From: Mucilaginibacter sp.
Lineage (GTDB): Bacteria > Bacteroidota > Bacteroidia > Sphingobacteriales > Sphingobacteriaceae
Assembly: GCF_025359345.1 (NCBI RefSeq)
Contig: NZ_JANYGQ010000008.1
Coordinates: 1 to 64,000, forward strand
Length of the DNA: 64,000 bases
Direction: 5' to 3'
The notes below the pieces were generated by a model that saw nothing but the letters and a program-made list of their open reading frames with translations, ran no database searches and had not been told where the DNA came from. Position 1 is the stretch's first letter. Each line of letters opens with the position of its first letter. Positions 17,777-25,942 of this stretch are shown here, one piece after another. A program made the position numbers and the translations under genes.

Positions 17777-17826
17777 GTCATAAACGGACATTAGACTTCC
17801 GACTTAAGACTTAGAACTTGCGACTT
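17768..17826. repeat. Inverted repeat spanning the DUF1456 stop codon (AAGTCTTAAGTC)
   Basis: AAGTCTTAAGTC (17768-17779) is perfectly complementary to GACTTAAGACTT (17801-17812). Further GACTTCC and CGACTTCC units follow. The repeat belongs to the AAGTCTTAAG/AAGTCTGAAG type also seen at 39186-39222. Confidence 0.7.
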
Positions 17827-17827
17827 C

Positions 17828-18379
17828 CTAATTCTCTATCAACTTCGCTTTCCCGCTTTTCAATAACTTCTGTTCTTCCCCGCTAAAGGGTATTCTGCCA
17901 CCAAAATCCTGTACCCAATAGTCGTTATATTTTGCTATACCGACTTCTTTAAACTCGCGGTTCATCAAATTTTTGCAATGGCCTGGACTGTTAAACCATC
18001 CCGCCATAACTTCGGCAATGCTCATTTGGCCCTGCGCTATGTTTTCGCCAACAGCGAAGCTTTTAAAGCCTTTATAAGTATAACCAGCGTTCACCATCCG
18101 CTTGTCCGACGTACGGCCATCAAGACTGGTATGGCTAAAATAATTGTGTTTTGACATATCTGCCGCATGCTTTAAAGCTGCAGTTGCCAAATCATCGTTC
18201 CAAACCAGGGGCGGTGCGGGCGGCATATAGGTTCCGCCGCAGTTGCAGCCCTTTTCCCGGGTGTGGTTTATGTTTTCTAAAAATTCGCGTTTAAATTCCG
18301 GCGTTGCCTGCTGGGCAAAAGCGGTTTGGAAAAATAATATTGTAAAAATGGTAAATAGTCCTTTTACTAAGATTTTCAT
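17828..18379 (-). CDS. CAP/SCP-domain secreted protein
   Basis: A 183-aa protein with a signal peptide (MKILVKGLFTIFTILFFQTA, cut near AFAQ). The CAP (cysteine-rich secretory protein, PR-1-like) domain covers the rest: LVWNDDLATAALKHAADMSK, HNYFSHTSLDGRTSD, AVGENIAQGQMS, VMAGWFNSPGHCKNLMN and WVQDFGGRIPF. The conserved His and Glu residues of the CAP cavity are present (H in FSHTS, E in GENIA, H in PGHCK). It probably resides in the periplasm or outside. Bacterial CAP proteins have no single known role. It is convergent with the DUF1456 gene. Confidence 0.9.
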   Translation of the reverse strand: MKILVKGLFTIFTILFFQTAFAQQATPEFKREFLENINHTREKGCNCGGTYMPPAPPLVWNDDLATAALKHAADMSKHNYFSHTSLDGRTSDKRMVNAGYTYKGFKSFAVGENIAQGQMSIAEVMAGWFNSPGHCKNLMNREFKEVGIAKYNDYWVQDFGGRIPFSGEEQKLLKSGKAKLIEN

Positions 18380-18432
18380 GCTTATTTGACAACTGGAAAG
18401 CTTATAGGTTTAGTATCAGCGTAATAAAATAA

Positions 18433-18605
18433 TTACCGCCTGCGCCGGCGTATAATATCGCGCCAGCCACCTCTTTTGCGCTTGTAGACAAAAACAGCAA
18501 TAACAATCATCAGGATGGAGGAGGTAAGTATTATAATGTAACTACTTTCTTGCCTGATCCGTTTTTGGAGAGCTTCCTGGTATTTGAGGAGAATACTTTT
18601 TTTTT
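18433..18605 (-). other. Frame-shifted C-terminus of the TPR protein (transmembrane tail)
   Basis: From the A9 run (18597-18605, read on the minus strand) the alternative frame continues without a stop to TAA at 18433-18435. It encodes a helical stretch (SILLKYQEALQKRIRQESS), a hydrophobic segment (IIILTSSILMIVIAVFVY), then a very basic end (KRKRGGWRDIIRRRRR). This is a sensible stop-transfer anchor, whereas the in-frame end at 18531 has none. One extra A, or a -1 slip on the A9 run, joins the two frames. Confidence 0.6.
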
Positions 18606-19736
18606 AACCTGCAGCGAGTCGGCTTTTTTCTTTTCTATCGAATCTTTGGTTGCCAGGGCGGCGGCCAATTTTGCCTCCTCCGCCTTATGAATACTTTGCT
18701 CCAGCGAGTCGCGTTTTTTTAACATTGCTTCCTCTTTCGGATAGTTTTTCATGCGGCTATACAAAAGCGCGTAGTTTTTCAGCACATCGAGTTCAACTTT
18801 ACCATAGTGGTTCTTTTCCGAAATTTGTACAGCCTCATCTAAATCGCCCATGGCAAGCTTATAGTCAGTTTGCTCGCTTTTTATTTTTGCCAGGGTTACC
18901 AGTGACGCAATAATATTTAATTGGTCGTTTTTAGCCCGCGAAAGTGAATTGGACTGCAGGATAAACCATTTGGCCTGGCTGAATTTTTTCTGAGCCATGT
19001 ACACCTTGGCCAGATGATCGAAAGTAACACGGAGACCCGTTGTGTCATTGTAGTACGAAAACTGGTGAAGCGCCAGCATAGTATAGTTTAGTGCTTTATT
19101 CTCGTAACTCGCACGCTGCATCTTGTTACTTATTGTGTCATAGTCAAGATAGCGATTGGCAATTTCGGTGTATATCTGGCCCTTGAACATATCACTGGCA
19201 GGGTATTTCAACTGTAGTTTAAGACTGTCAAGGTTCATTACAGCTAGGCGTTGTTTCACACTATCCTTATTTGCGCGGTATAGCGAAATTCTTACACTGT
19301 CCTGCCTTAACATGGCGGCTAAAAGCCTGAGGCTATCGGCATTTTTAATCCTTATTTTGTTGTTTAAATTTTCTGCCAGGTGGGAATCCGACATGCTCAG
19401 GCTAACCGGCTTTTTTAGTAATGGCGCCAGGTTCATGCTGTCGGGATAGGTAACCGCAACCACGTTAACATCTTCGTAGCGTTTTGCGGGTATTATTGCT
19501 GTAAGTTCCCCAGGATAATGGTTAATGGCTGCTACACCGAAATTATTTTTATTGCTTGCTGCTATTGAAAAATCAGAAAGTGCCAAAGATTTAATATTAT
19601 AAATAAGTGCAGGCGATCTAATGGTATCTTTAGCAGGGTCGGGTGGGCCAACCTTAATGGTATCAACAGACTGTATCGCGGCCGATAATTTAAGGCAGGC
19701 AAGTAAAAAAATAAATAGCGTAAGTGTTTTTCTCAT
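18531..19736 (-). CDS. TPR-repeat protein with signal peptide, apparently frameshifted at its 3' end
   Basis: The 401-aa frame has a signal peptide (MRKTLTLFIFLLACLKLSAA), a linker of about 150 residues and helical TPR-like units at about 180-345 (YTEIANRYLDYDTISNKMQR, LDHLAKVYMAQKKFSQAKW, LVTLAKIKSEQTDYKLAMGD, LKNYALLYSRMKNYPKEEA). A charged coiled stretch (EEAKLAAALATKDSIEKKKA) follows. After the A9 run the frame ends in an unconvincing tail (SSNTRKLSKNGSG), whereas the shifted frame gives a membrane anchor, ending at 18433. The intact product is therefore probably about 430 aa, anchored in the inner membrane with the TPRs outside the cytosol. Partner and role are unknown. Confidence 0.7.
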   Translation of the reverse strand: MRKTLTLFIFLLACLKLSAAIQSVDTIKVGPPDPAKDTIRSPALIYNIKSLALSDFSIAASNKNNFGVAAINHYPGELTAIIPAKRYEDVNVVAVTYPDSMNLAPLLKKPVSLSMSDSHLAENLNNKIRIKNADSLRLLAAMLRQDSVRISLYRANKDSVKQRLAVMNLDSLKLQLKYPASDMFKGQIYTEIANRYLDYDTISNKMQRASYENKALNYTMLALHQFSYYNDTTGLRVTFDHLAKVYMAQKKFSQAKWFILQSNSLSRAKNDQLNIIASLVTLAKIKSEQTDYKLAMGDLDEAVQISEKNHYGKVELDVLKNYALLYSRMKNYPKEEAMLKKRDSLEQSIHKAEEAKLAAALATKDSIEKKKADSLQVKKKVFSSNTRKLSKNGSGKKVVTL

Positions 19737-19989
19737 AAGCTATCCCAGCTCAGGGACTATAAATATACTTAGCTAATTCAAAAAACGTGCCTGTAATTTG
19801 ATTTATGATGATATTCCGGCTGTAATTTTCCTGCTAATAAATTTTTTATTCCTCCGTGAAAAAGATAAACGGAATTTTTTGAAGTATTCGCATGAAAACG
19901 CACCAGCGATTGACGACCACTGCAATGCTATAATTGAAAAGTGACAAGTAATTAGTACAATTAATCCGGCTTATTGGAAGATTTCCCCG
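19737..19989. other. Intergenic region between TPR gene and lipid cluster
   Basis: AT-rich gap of 253 nt between two genes of the same strand. I see no gene, strong hairpin or repeat in it. It probably carries the end of the lipid cluster transcript and the TPR gene promoter. Confidence 0.4.
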
Positions 19990-20925
19990 TTAGCGGATGT
20001 ATTGCTCGTACCGTTGGATAAATGCCTGGAAGAAGGTTGTGCGGGCAAGGGCATTAAAAATTGTAATACCAATAAATGCAGAGAGAATCCCAGCCAACAC
20101 GTCGAGTATATAATGATGGCTTGCATAAACTGCGGTAAACCAAATGCCCAGCATCACTACCACAAAAAATATATTAATCACACCCAGCCGATTTTTTAAA
20201 CCATAATAAAGTACAACAACCGGGTACGATGAATGAAGCGACGGCATAGCCGCAAATACATTTGAACCTTTTGAGTATATCGACTTAAAAATGCCTGCGT
20301 TAAAAAATGCATCGAATTTTGCAAGTCCGGCCGTGTTACCCGGTGTTTTTGCATGAAATGCAAACCCATGATATTCAACATACCAGGGCGGGGCCGCAGG
20401 ATAAAGGTAATAAACCACAAAACCGATAAAGTTTATTAATACAAACGTGAGTGAGAAGTACAGGAATTGTTTCCTGTTTCTAAAAAAAAGGTACCCGGCA
20501 AATGCCAACGGTACAGGTATCCAGCACAGATAAAATATGCCCGCTGCCACGTCCATAAAAGTATTGCCGTTGGCGCGCCAGTATTCATTAGGGGTTAAAA
20601 GCTTACCGTTAAAGTTTATGCCGAAGAGGTGTTTTTCAGCATTATATAAATCAGCAATGTGTACCGTGTTATAGTTATAGTTGGGAAAGGCCTTCATATA
20701 ATCGAAGATTATCCAGTAAACTATAAATATGGAAAAGCCGATAATGAATTTGCGGCTGATAGGCGACAGGAAAAACGCAGCGTTAAATATCCCGGCCAAA
20801 AAAAGCTGATCGGTTTTAAAGCCTACCAGCAATACCGAAATAAGCAGGTAAAATACGGTGACTAATAATACAATGGTTACAGACCGGGCGTTGATTTTAA
20901 TCCCGTCATTAACAGCATTCGTCAT
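19990..20925 (-). CDS. PAP2/AUR1-like membrane enzyme, candidate inositol phosphorylceramide synthase
   Basis: A 311-aa multi-spanning protein of the PAP2 superfamily, AUR1-like branch. Hydrophobic segments occur at about 15-38, 58-75, 123-147, 155-176, 245-263 and 275-295. The phosphatase signature is visible as AAMPSLHSSYP (H231) and YASHHYILDVLAG (H270/H271, D275). YPAAPPWYVEYHGF (175-188) is typical of AUR1-type enzymes rather than plain phosphatases. Eukaryotic AUR1 moves phosphoinositol from phosphatidylinositol to ceramide. Its place at the end of a cluster with ceramide and inositol genes supports that reaction here, by inference. It begins 1 nt after the hydroxylase gene stop. A plain lipid phosphatase is the alternative. 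Confidence 0.8.
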   Translation of the reverse strand: MTNAVNDGIKINARSVTIVLLVTVFYLLISVLLVGFKTDQLFLAGIFNAAFFLSPISRKFIIGFSIFIVYWIIFDYMKAFPNYNYNTVHIADLYNAEKHLFGINFNGKLLTPNEYWRANGNTFMDVAAGIFYLCWIPVPLAFAGYLFFRNRKQFLYFSLTFVLINFIGFVVYYLYPAAPPWYVEYHGFAFHAKTPGNTAGLAKFDAFFNAGIFKSIYSKGSNVFAAMPSLHSSYPVVVLYYGLKNRLGVINIFFVVVMLGIWFTAVYASHHYILDVLAGILSAFIGITIFNALARTTFFQAFIQRYEQYIR

Positions 20926-20926
20926 G

Positions 20927-21547
20927 CTATTTTTTAATAAAATCTGAACGGAACACCTTATCCCAAAGCGGCGAACTTACGCCGTAGCCTTTGGCTGGGT
21001 CCTGGTAGTGGTGCAGCATGTGGTGCTGTTTTATTTTTTTCCAGATGTTGCCCTTAAAGTTAAAATGATGAATAGCGTAGTGCGATATATCATAAAACAG
21101 GTAGCCTAAAATAAAGGCCGGGAAAAAACCAAAAACGTAATTGGTTGGCAATATGGCATTAAATAAGAGATAAAAGCCAGTTGCTAAAGGTATGCTCATT
21201 GATGGCGGCAATACCAGGCGTTTTGCATCGCTTGGATAGTCGTGATGAACGCCGTGAAATACAAAGTGCATACGTTGTGCCCATGGCTTATCAGCGGGCT
21301 GGTAGTGAAATACAAAGCGGTGCATTATATATTCAACCAACGTCCAGATAAAAAGGCCCGACACAAATAGTTCGGCAAAAAGCAAAGCACCCAGACCGGT
21401 TTGAGTGTATTTGTAAACACAAAAAGCGATAACGGGGACGAAAATATATAAAGGAACAGTAAAGTGAACTTTAGATAAGCTTTCTAAAAAATCACTTTTA
21501 AACATTCTCACAGACTCCTGTGAATTGGAAACATACTTCTTTTTCAT
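20927..21547 (-). CDS. Fatty acid hydroxylase superfamily protein (candidate ceramide/fatty acid 2-hydroxylase)
   Basis: A 206-aa membrane diiron hydroxylase of the sterol desaturase/FA2H family. The histidine boxes are HRFVFH (76-81), HFVFHGVHHDYP (94-105), HYAIHHF (156-162) and HHMLHHY (175-181). Hydrophobic segments lie at about 30-45, 52-75, 118-135 and 138-158. The short form with boxes close together matches fatty acid 2-hydroxylases more than sterol desaturases. In this cluster the likely substrate is the acyl chain of ceramide or the sphingoid base. The gene is followed after 1 nt by the AUR1-like gene, so the two products are made together. The position hydroxylated is not predictable. 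Confidence 0.85.
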   Translation of the reverse strand: MKKKYVSNSQESVRMFKSDFLESLSKVHFTVPLYIFVPVIAFCVYKYTQTGLGALLFAELFVSGLFIWTLVEYIMHRFVFHYQPADKPWAQRMHFVFHGVHHDYPSDAKRLVLPPSMSIPLATGFYLLFNAILPTNYVFGFFPAFILGYLFYDISHYAIHHFNFKGNIWKKIKQHHMLHHYQDPAKGYGVSSPLWDKVFRSDFIKK

Positions 21548-21734
21548 AACTGATCAGGGTTTAAAATGTTTAAATTTCTCAGCCTGCTATTCGATTCCTG
21601 ATTTTTTAATAATTATATCAATTTTAGCAAAGTTTTGGGAAACTGTAAACCATTTAATATAATTGTTACGAAGATATGATATTTTATATCCCGCTCCGCA
21701 AATACTTTAAATTTTAACGTTTCCTGCTAAAATA
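21548..21734. other. AT-rich gap inside the lipid cluster
   Basis: 187 nt between the CDP-alcohol transferase and hydroxylase genes. It holds no gene or strong hairpin. It is long enough for an internal promoter of the hydroxylase and AUR1-like genes. Confidence 0.35.
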
Positions 21735-22445
21735 TTATTGCTGGTCCATGAGCGACTTTTTGGCATCCAGTAACCTTTTAAAGGCAGTAATATTTGTTAA
21801 AATTGCAAGTACTGCAATTGGAAAAGTAAATATGGTCATGGTTTCAAAGACGTGGAATTTAATACCAGGCACATAAAGCTTATAATCACCACCAATGTAA
21901 ATTGATGCAAGGCCGCAGAGCATCGCACACAAACCTATAGTGACAACACGTTCAGGTCGCTGCATTAAACCACCTTTACACTCAATCCCCAATCCTTCAG
22001 CACGCGCCCTTACATAACTGACCATCATTGAACCTATTAAAGCTATAAATGCAGATATAGAACTTAAAAAGTAGTGGTGACCAACCAGGTAATAACAAAT
22101 ACCCAAAAACATAATCAGCTCGCTGTAACGGTCGAGCACCGAATCATACAGCGCCCCAAAGGTCGATTTCATATTGCCAAGCCTCGCCACCTGCCCGTCA
22201 AGCATATCAAACAGGCCCGCAAAAAGGATAAGGCCCCCGGCCCAGCCAACGTAACTTAAATCGCCGCGGTTACCTTCTTCTGCACCTAATATAAATATAA
22301 TGGCAACCCCCACGTTAAGTACAAACCCAATTGAGGTAACAGCGTTTGGTGTAAGCCCCAGTTTTATAAATACCTTAACAACAGGGTCAATTACTTTATA
22401 AATGCCCAGTTGTAAATTTGTACGTATTGATGTTTGTTGTTCCAT
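21735..22445 (-). CDS. CDP-alcohol phosphatidyltransferase (candidate phosphatidylinositol-phosphate synthase)
   Basis: A 236-aa inner-membrane enzyme. The CDP-OH-P motif is complete: D80, D83-G84, A87-R88, G97, D101 and D105 ([11 protein letters not shown] then [10 protein letters not shown]). About six TM helices are visible (39-56, 67-82, 112-145 region, 164-182, 205-222). The family joins CDP-diacylglycerol to an alcohol such as inositol phosphate, glycerol phosphate or serine. Next to myo-inositol-phosphate synthase and a PgpA-type phosphatase, the best inference is synthesis of phosphatidylinositol phosphate from CDP-DAG and inositol-1-phosphate. It starts 18 nt after the DUF5686 gene stop. 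Confidence 0.85.
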   Translation of the reverse strand: MEQQTSIRTNLQLGIYKVIDPVVKVFIKLGLTPNAVTSIGFVLNVGVAIIFILGAEEGNRGDLSYVGWAGGLILFAGLFDMLDGQVARLGNMKSTFGALYDSVLDRYSELIMFLGICYYLVGHHYFLSSISAFIALIGSMMVSYVRARAEGLGIECKGGLMQRPERVVTIGLCAMLCGLASIYIGGDYKLYVPGIKFHVFETMTIFTFPIAVLAILTNITAFKRLLDAKKSLMDQQ

Positions 22446-22463
22446 TGTTATACTGCCGATATT

Positions 22464-25025
22464 TTAAAAATCAAACTTAACCCTTGCACGGATACCCCAT
22501 TTCGAAACGTCAGGATGGTCTAAATACGTAAATCTTCTCACCAAGTCCACTCTCACAAATTTAAATATATTTTCAATACCCACACTACCCTCAACATAAG
22601 GGGTGCTGCCTAAACCGTATGTGATAGGTTCGCCGGCCGCGGTTACCGGGAACTGATATAGCGATGGATGTAGCGATGGATTGTTTTTATCGCTTAAGCC
22701 GCCATATATTGCTTTAACAGAAGCAACTTCGCGCCATTTTAGTTTTTTAAATAGTGGAATTTTATTGAAGAAAAATCCCACAAAGTGCTGGTCGATATTG
22801 ATGCTAGCATAATGGTCGCCCACAAATTCCAAAAAGTTCATCAAGTTATACGAATAAATATCGTAAGCATATGTTTGATTAGCCCTGAATATGTCGAGCA
22901 ACGGATAAGGCACCTGCCCGAATGTTTCACCCCCTTCAATGGTAACGTCAGCATAACCTAAGATGGATAAGTAAAAGCGCTTGTCCATTTGCACGTGCAG
23001 ATTTTGGTAGCCGTAATTACTGCTGCCAAACACGTTTTTTAAACCGGCAGTATAATCGAGCGATAGCACAGGGTATTTGCTTGGTACAGGTACGCGGTAT
23101 ATTTTACCCTGGTAAAACTGCTCGTTAGGCGCATAACGCAGGCTTAAGCCAGCTTCGCTGGTAGTAAGGTCCTTAACAACATTTGCTGTATTATTGCCCA
23201 CTGTGTTTAAGAAGTATAACGAACCTGCAGGCGCCTGTGTTAACCTTGCAAATTTAGCGTGATACGAAAAATGGTTTTCAAATTCGTGAACGTAATCAAA
23301 GTTGTAGCTCCTGTCATACAGGTATTTATCATTTTCGCCCCGTTTAAACGACAGCAAAAAGTTGTCTTCCTGCACAAATTGCAGATTTGCGCCCGGTATA
23401 TGTGTATCGTATTGGGTGCTCACCCTTAGGTAGTTCTGCGGAAACTTGTAGATAGATTTGTTATTTAGCGAATAAGTTGCACTTAAAAAGTACTTAAAAC
23501 GTTCGTCCTTAAAGCCATATGCGCCGTAAGTTTCAAAATAATAACGTTTACTTAATTCGGGTGTGGTACGGCCACCAACACGTAACTTAAAGCCTTCAAC
23601 AGGGTTAAAGCTGTAAAATGTATTGGCAGGGCCCAGCTCAAAACCGCCGAAACCTTTATAACCAGCCAGCAGCAATGTAGCAATATCAAGCGTACGCCTG
23701 AACGATGGCATATTACGCAGGCTATCCACGTTTTTATATACTTTCGATTCGGCGGTTGTCAGCGTATCCAAACGGTTTTCAACCCAAAACTTGTCGCTGC
23801 GATTCTGTACCTCGTCGCTTTCGGTATATTCCTTGTGCTGATAGGTAGTATCCGGATGGGGTTTGTTTACAGTGTAGTTGCCATATGTAATTGTACGGAT
23901 ACCGAACAAACCACCTTTTTTGTTTTTTGTCAACCCGAAATCGGCTAGTGTGGTACTTTTGCTAACGTGAAAACGGCCATCCGAGTTTTGCTCAAACTCC
24001 TGGTTAACCCGCATGGAGTTAACAAAGTTAAGGTTGATGTTTTTGTTGATATTCAATTCAACCTTTTCAACAGCATAGTTGCCATCCAGCGTTATGTACA
24101 GTTTGCCCACAAAAAGCATATCGGTAGTATTGCGCGGTGTAAAGCTTAGCTCAACCAGCTTGGTGTTTTTATATGCAACGGTATCAGTAATAAAAAACTT
24201 ATAAAATGTAGGCGATGAACCAGCAATCGGGCTTAAAAAGTTGTTCGTCATCAAAAACACTGTATTGTCGTAAATATCAACCTTGTAATACATGTGCTTA
24301 AAATAAGCCCCAAGGCCTTCACTATCAACCGATCCGCCAAAGTTTACGTTCTTTTCGCCTAATACAACTGTCTTTTCTTTTTCGGGGTTTTTGCGGTAAT
24401 AATATTGGGATACCTTTTCGTTCAGGAAAATCGGCAGCAATGATTTGCCCGGAACGGTAGTGCTGTCGCGGTTATCTATCACGAATGCATATTTGCGGAA
24501 AAACTTCTTCTCTGAAAGCTTTGGTGATACGTTTGCCAAAGAGAACTGCATTTTATCATACTCTTTATACTCTACGTAGTCATAAGCTTCAGGACGGTTT
24601 TTCTCTTTGTTTTCAATAACCTTGCGTATCAGTTCAACGGCCGGGTTATCTTTATTGCGGTATTTAGGCTTTTTACCCGATTTTACTACAACTTCATCAA
24701 GTTCATTTGCTGTAGCAACCAGCTTTACATTTACGGTTTGCGTCACTCCACGCTTAACGTTCATCAAAACATCTTTATAACCAAGAAACGAAATTTTGAT
24801 TTGCTTAACAGGATTATCAGTGCTGATAGTGTATTTGCCGTCGTTATTGGTAGGCCCGCCAATGGAAGTGCCGTTAAATTTAACCGACACAAAAGGCAAT
24901 GGTTCATTTGTGCGGGCGTCAATAACGGTACCCGTAACAACCGTTGATTGTGCAAATAGGGTAGTAGCAGCAAGTAAAAAGAAGCTCAACAAAACCAGCT
25001 TCCGGTATAAGTATGTATAGTTCAT
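22464..25025 (-). CDS. DUF5686 outer-membrane protein with carboxypeptidase-regulatory-like domain
   Basis: An 853-aa exported protein. It has a signal peptide (LVLLSFFLLAATTLFAQ) and a CarboxypepD_reg-like beta-sandwich at about 28-110 (TVVTGTVIDARTNEPLPFVS, DGKYTIS). A DUF5686 region follows, then a C-terminal series of amphipathic strands ending in an aromatic residue (RARVKFDF), as in outer-membrane barrels. The function of DUF5686 is not established. The gene lies 18 nt before the phosphatidyltransferase gene, inside the lipid cluster, which raises the possibility of a role in moving or sensing the lipids at the outer membrane. That role is inference only. Confidence 0.85.
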   Translation of the reverse strand: MNYTYLYRKLVLLSFFLLAATTLFAQSTVVTGTVIDARTNEPLPFVSVKFNGTSIGGPTNNDGKYTISTDNPVKQIKISFLGYKDVLMNVKRGVTQTVNVKLVATANELDEVVVKSGKKPKYRNKDNPAVELIRKVIENKEKNRPEAYDYVEYKEYDKMQFSLANVSPKLSEKKFFRKYAFVIDNRDSTTVPGKSLLPIFLNEKVSQYYYRKNPEKEKTVVLGEKNVNFGGSVDSEGLGAYFKHMYYKVDIYDNTVFLMTNNFLSPIAGSSPTFYKFFITDTVAYKNTKLVELSFTPRNTTDMLFVGKLYITLDGNYAVEKVELNINKNINLNFVNSMRVNQEFEQNSDGRFHVSKSTTLADFGLTKNKKGGLFGIRTITYGNYTVNKPHPDTTYQHKEYTESDEVQNRSDKFWVENRLDTLTTAESKVYKNVDSLRNMPSFRRTLDIATLLLAGYKGFGGFELGPANTFYSFNPVEGFKLRVGGRTTPELSKRYYFETYGAYGFKDERFKYFLSATYSLNNKSIYKFPQNYLRVSTQYDTHIPGANLQFVQEDNFLLSFKRGENDKYLYDRSYNFDYVHEFENHFSYHAKFARLTQAPAGSLYFLNTVGNNTANVVKDLTTSEAGLSLRYAPNEQFYQGKIYRVPVPSKYPVLSLDYTAGLKNVFGSSNYGYQNLHVQMDKRFYLSILGYADVTIEGGETFGQVPYPLLDIFRANQTYAYDIYSYNLMNFLEFVGDHYASINIDQHFVGFFFNKIPLFKKLKWREVASVKAIYGGLSDKNNPSLHPSLYQFPVTAAGEPITYGLGSTPYVEGSVGIENIFKFVRVDLVRRFTYLDHPDVSKWGIRARVKFDF

Positions 25026-25360
25026 TTATTTTGTTGCCTTCTGCAAATTCAGTATTTTAATGATGTACGTAAATACCCGTTAAAACATTTGCAATTGATA
25101 TTATCTTTTTAAAATATTTGTTATCAGTGCGTTACAATAAACAGTCCAAAAGGTTATTTTACGTAAGTAATATTCAAAATAAAACCTTGTTATGACCATT
25201 CTGTATCGTGCCATGCCACCCGGCTGCAAAGCATTTAAAGGCATCCGGAGTCCGTTTTTGTCAAGTGCCAAAGGTAAAAAAAAACCTAACAGACTATTGT
25301 GGTCAAAAAGTCAAATATGAGTACCGATAAGGGAACAATTTAGAAAACATTACAATAGGA
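25026..25360. other. 335-nt gap in the lipid cluster
   Basis: Between the PgpA-type and DUF5686 genes. It holds no convincing gene on the minus strand. A plus-strand frame of 42 codons (25192-25320) exists but has no support. The gap may hold a promoter for the DUF5686 half of the cluster. Confidence 0.35.
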
Positions 25361-25813
25361 TTAATATAAATTAAACCCTACAACGGCCAACATCAATAGG
25401 TTAGTATAGACCCCGGCGAGGATATCGTCCATCATAATTCCCCATCCTGAAGGAAATCTTTCCATCTTACGGATGAATAACGGCTTTACTATATCAAAAA
25501 AGCGAAATAATACCAGGGCGGTAATTACATATTTGGGCTCTACGGGTATAAAAAGCAGGCTTATGCACATTCCTGCAACCTCGTCAATCACTACACGACT
25601 GGGATCTTTTCCCCAAATTTTCTCAACAATTCCTGATGACCACACACCTAACAATGTTGTTACAATTGTAATTGTCAATGATAAGACCAGTGGGGGAGTG
25701 GTTCCCATCCACGCCAGGTACCAGCAAATACAACAAAATACGGCCGCAATTGTGCCGCCGCCTTTAATGTAACCTATGCCAAAAGTTGAGGTGAATATTT
25801 TATGGAAGAGCAT
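25361..25813 (-). CDS. pgpA: PgpA-family phosphatase (candidate phosphatidylinositol-phosphate phosphatase)
   Basis: A 150-aa inner-membrane protein of the phosphatidylglycerophosphatase A family. The family features are FGIGYIKGGGTIAA (normally GxGxxPxAPGTxGS, so the PxAP part is altered), VVIDEVAGM, and the signature LFRFFDIVKPLFIRKMER plus GWGIMMDDILAG with the metal-binding acidic pair. TMs lie at about 20-35, 40-57, 85-105 and 128-148. Canonical PgpA dephosphorylates phosphatidylglycerol phosphate. In this cluster the more likely substrate is phosphatidylinositol phosphate, by analogy with the inositol-lipid locus of Bacteroides. The gene follows the inositol-phosphate synthase after a repeat-filled gap. 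Confidence 0.88.
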   Translation of the reverse strand: MLFHKIFTSTFGIGYIKGGGTIAAVFCCICWYLAWMGTTPPLVLSLTITIVTTLLGVWSSGIVEKIWGKDPSRVVIDEVAGMCISLLFIPVEPKYVITALVLFRFFDIVKPLFIRKMERFPSGWGIMMDDILAGVYTNLLMLAVVGFNLY

Positions 25814-25819
25814 GGTGAT

Positions 25820-25936
25820 GTTGTAAGGGTTGTAGAGGTTTTAAAGGTTGTAAAGTTGTAATCTTTAGTTTTAACAAAGGGTTGTAAATGCTAAAACCCG
25901 TTTAACATTTACAACCCTCACAACGTTTGCAACTTT
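25820..25936. repeat. GTTGTAA-type repeat with 13-bp hairpin between inositol synthase and pgpA genes
   Basis: Quasi-repeats of GGTTGTAAAG run from 25820 to 25860. AGGGTTGTAAATG (25878-25890) is perfectly complementary to CATTTACAACCCT (25906-25918), and ACAACGTTTGCAAC-type units follow. The tract begins 6 nt past the stop of the inositol-phosphate synthase gene (minus strand), so it is another post-stop repeat. Confidence 0.65.
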
Positions 25937-25942
25937 TATAAA

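Noticed and set aside
25192..25320. Plus-strand 42-codon frame in the lipid cluster gap
   Set aside because: No ribosome binding site, promoter motif or recognisable domain, and opposite to all neighbours. Its length is expected by chance in 335 nt.
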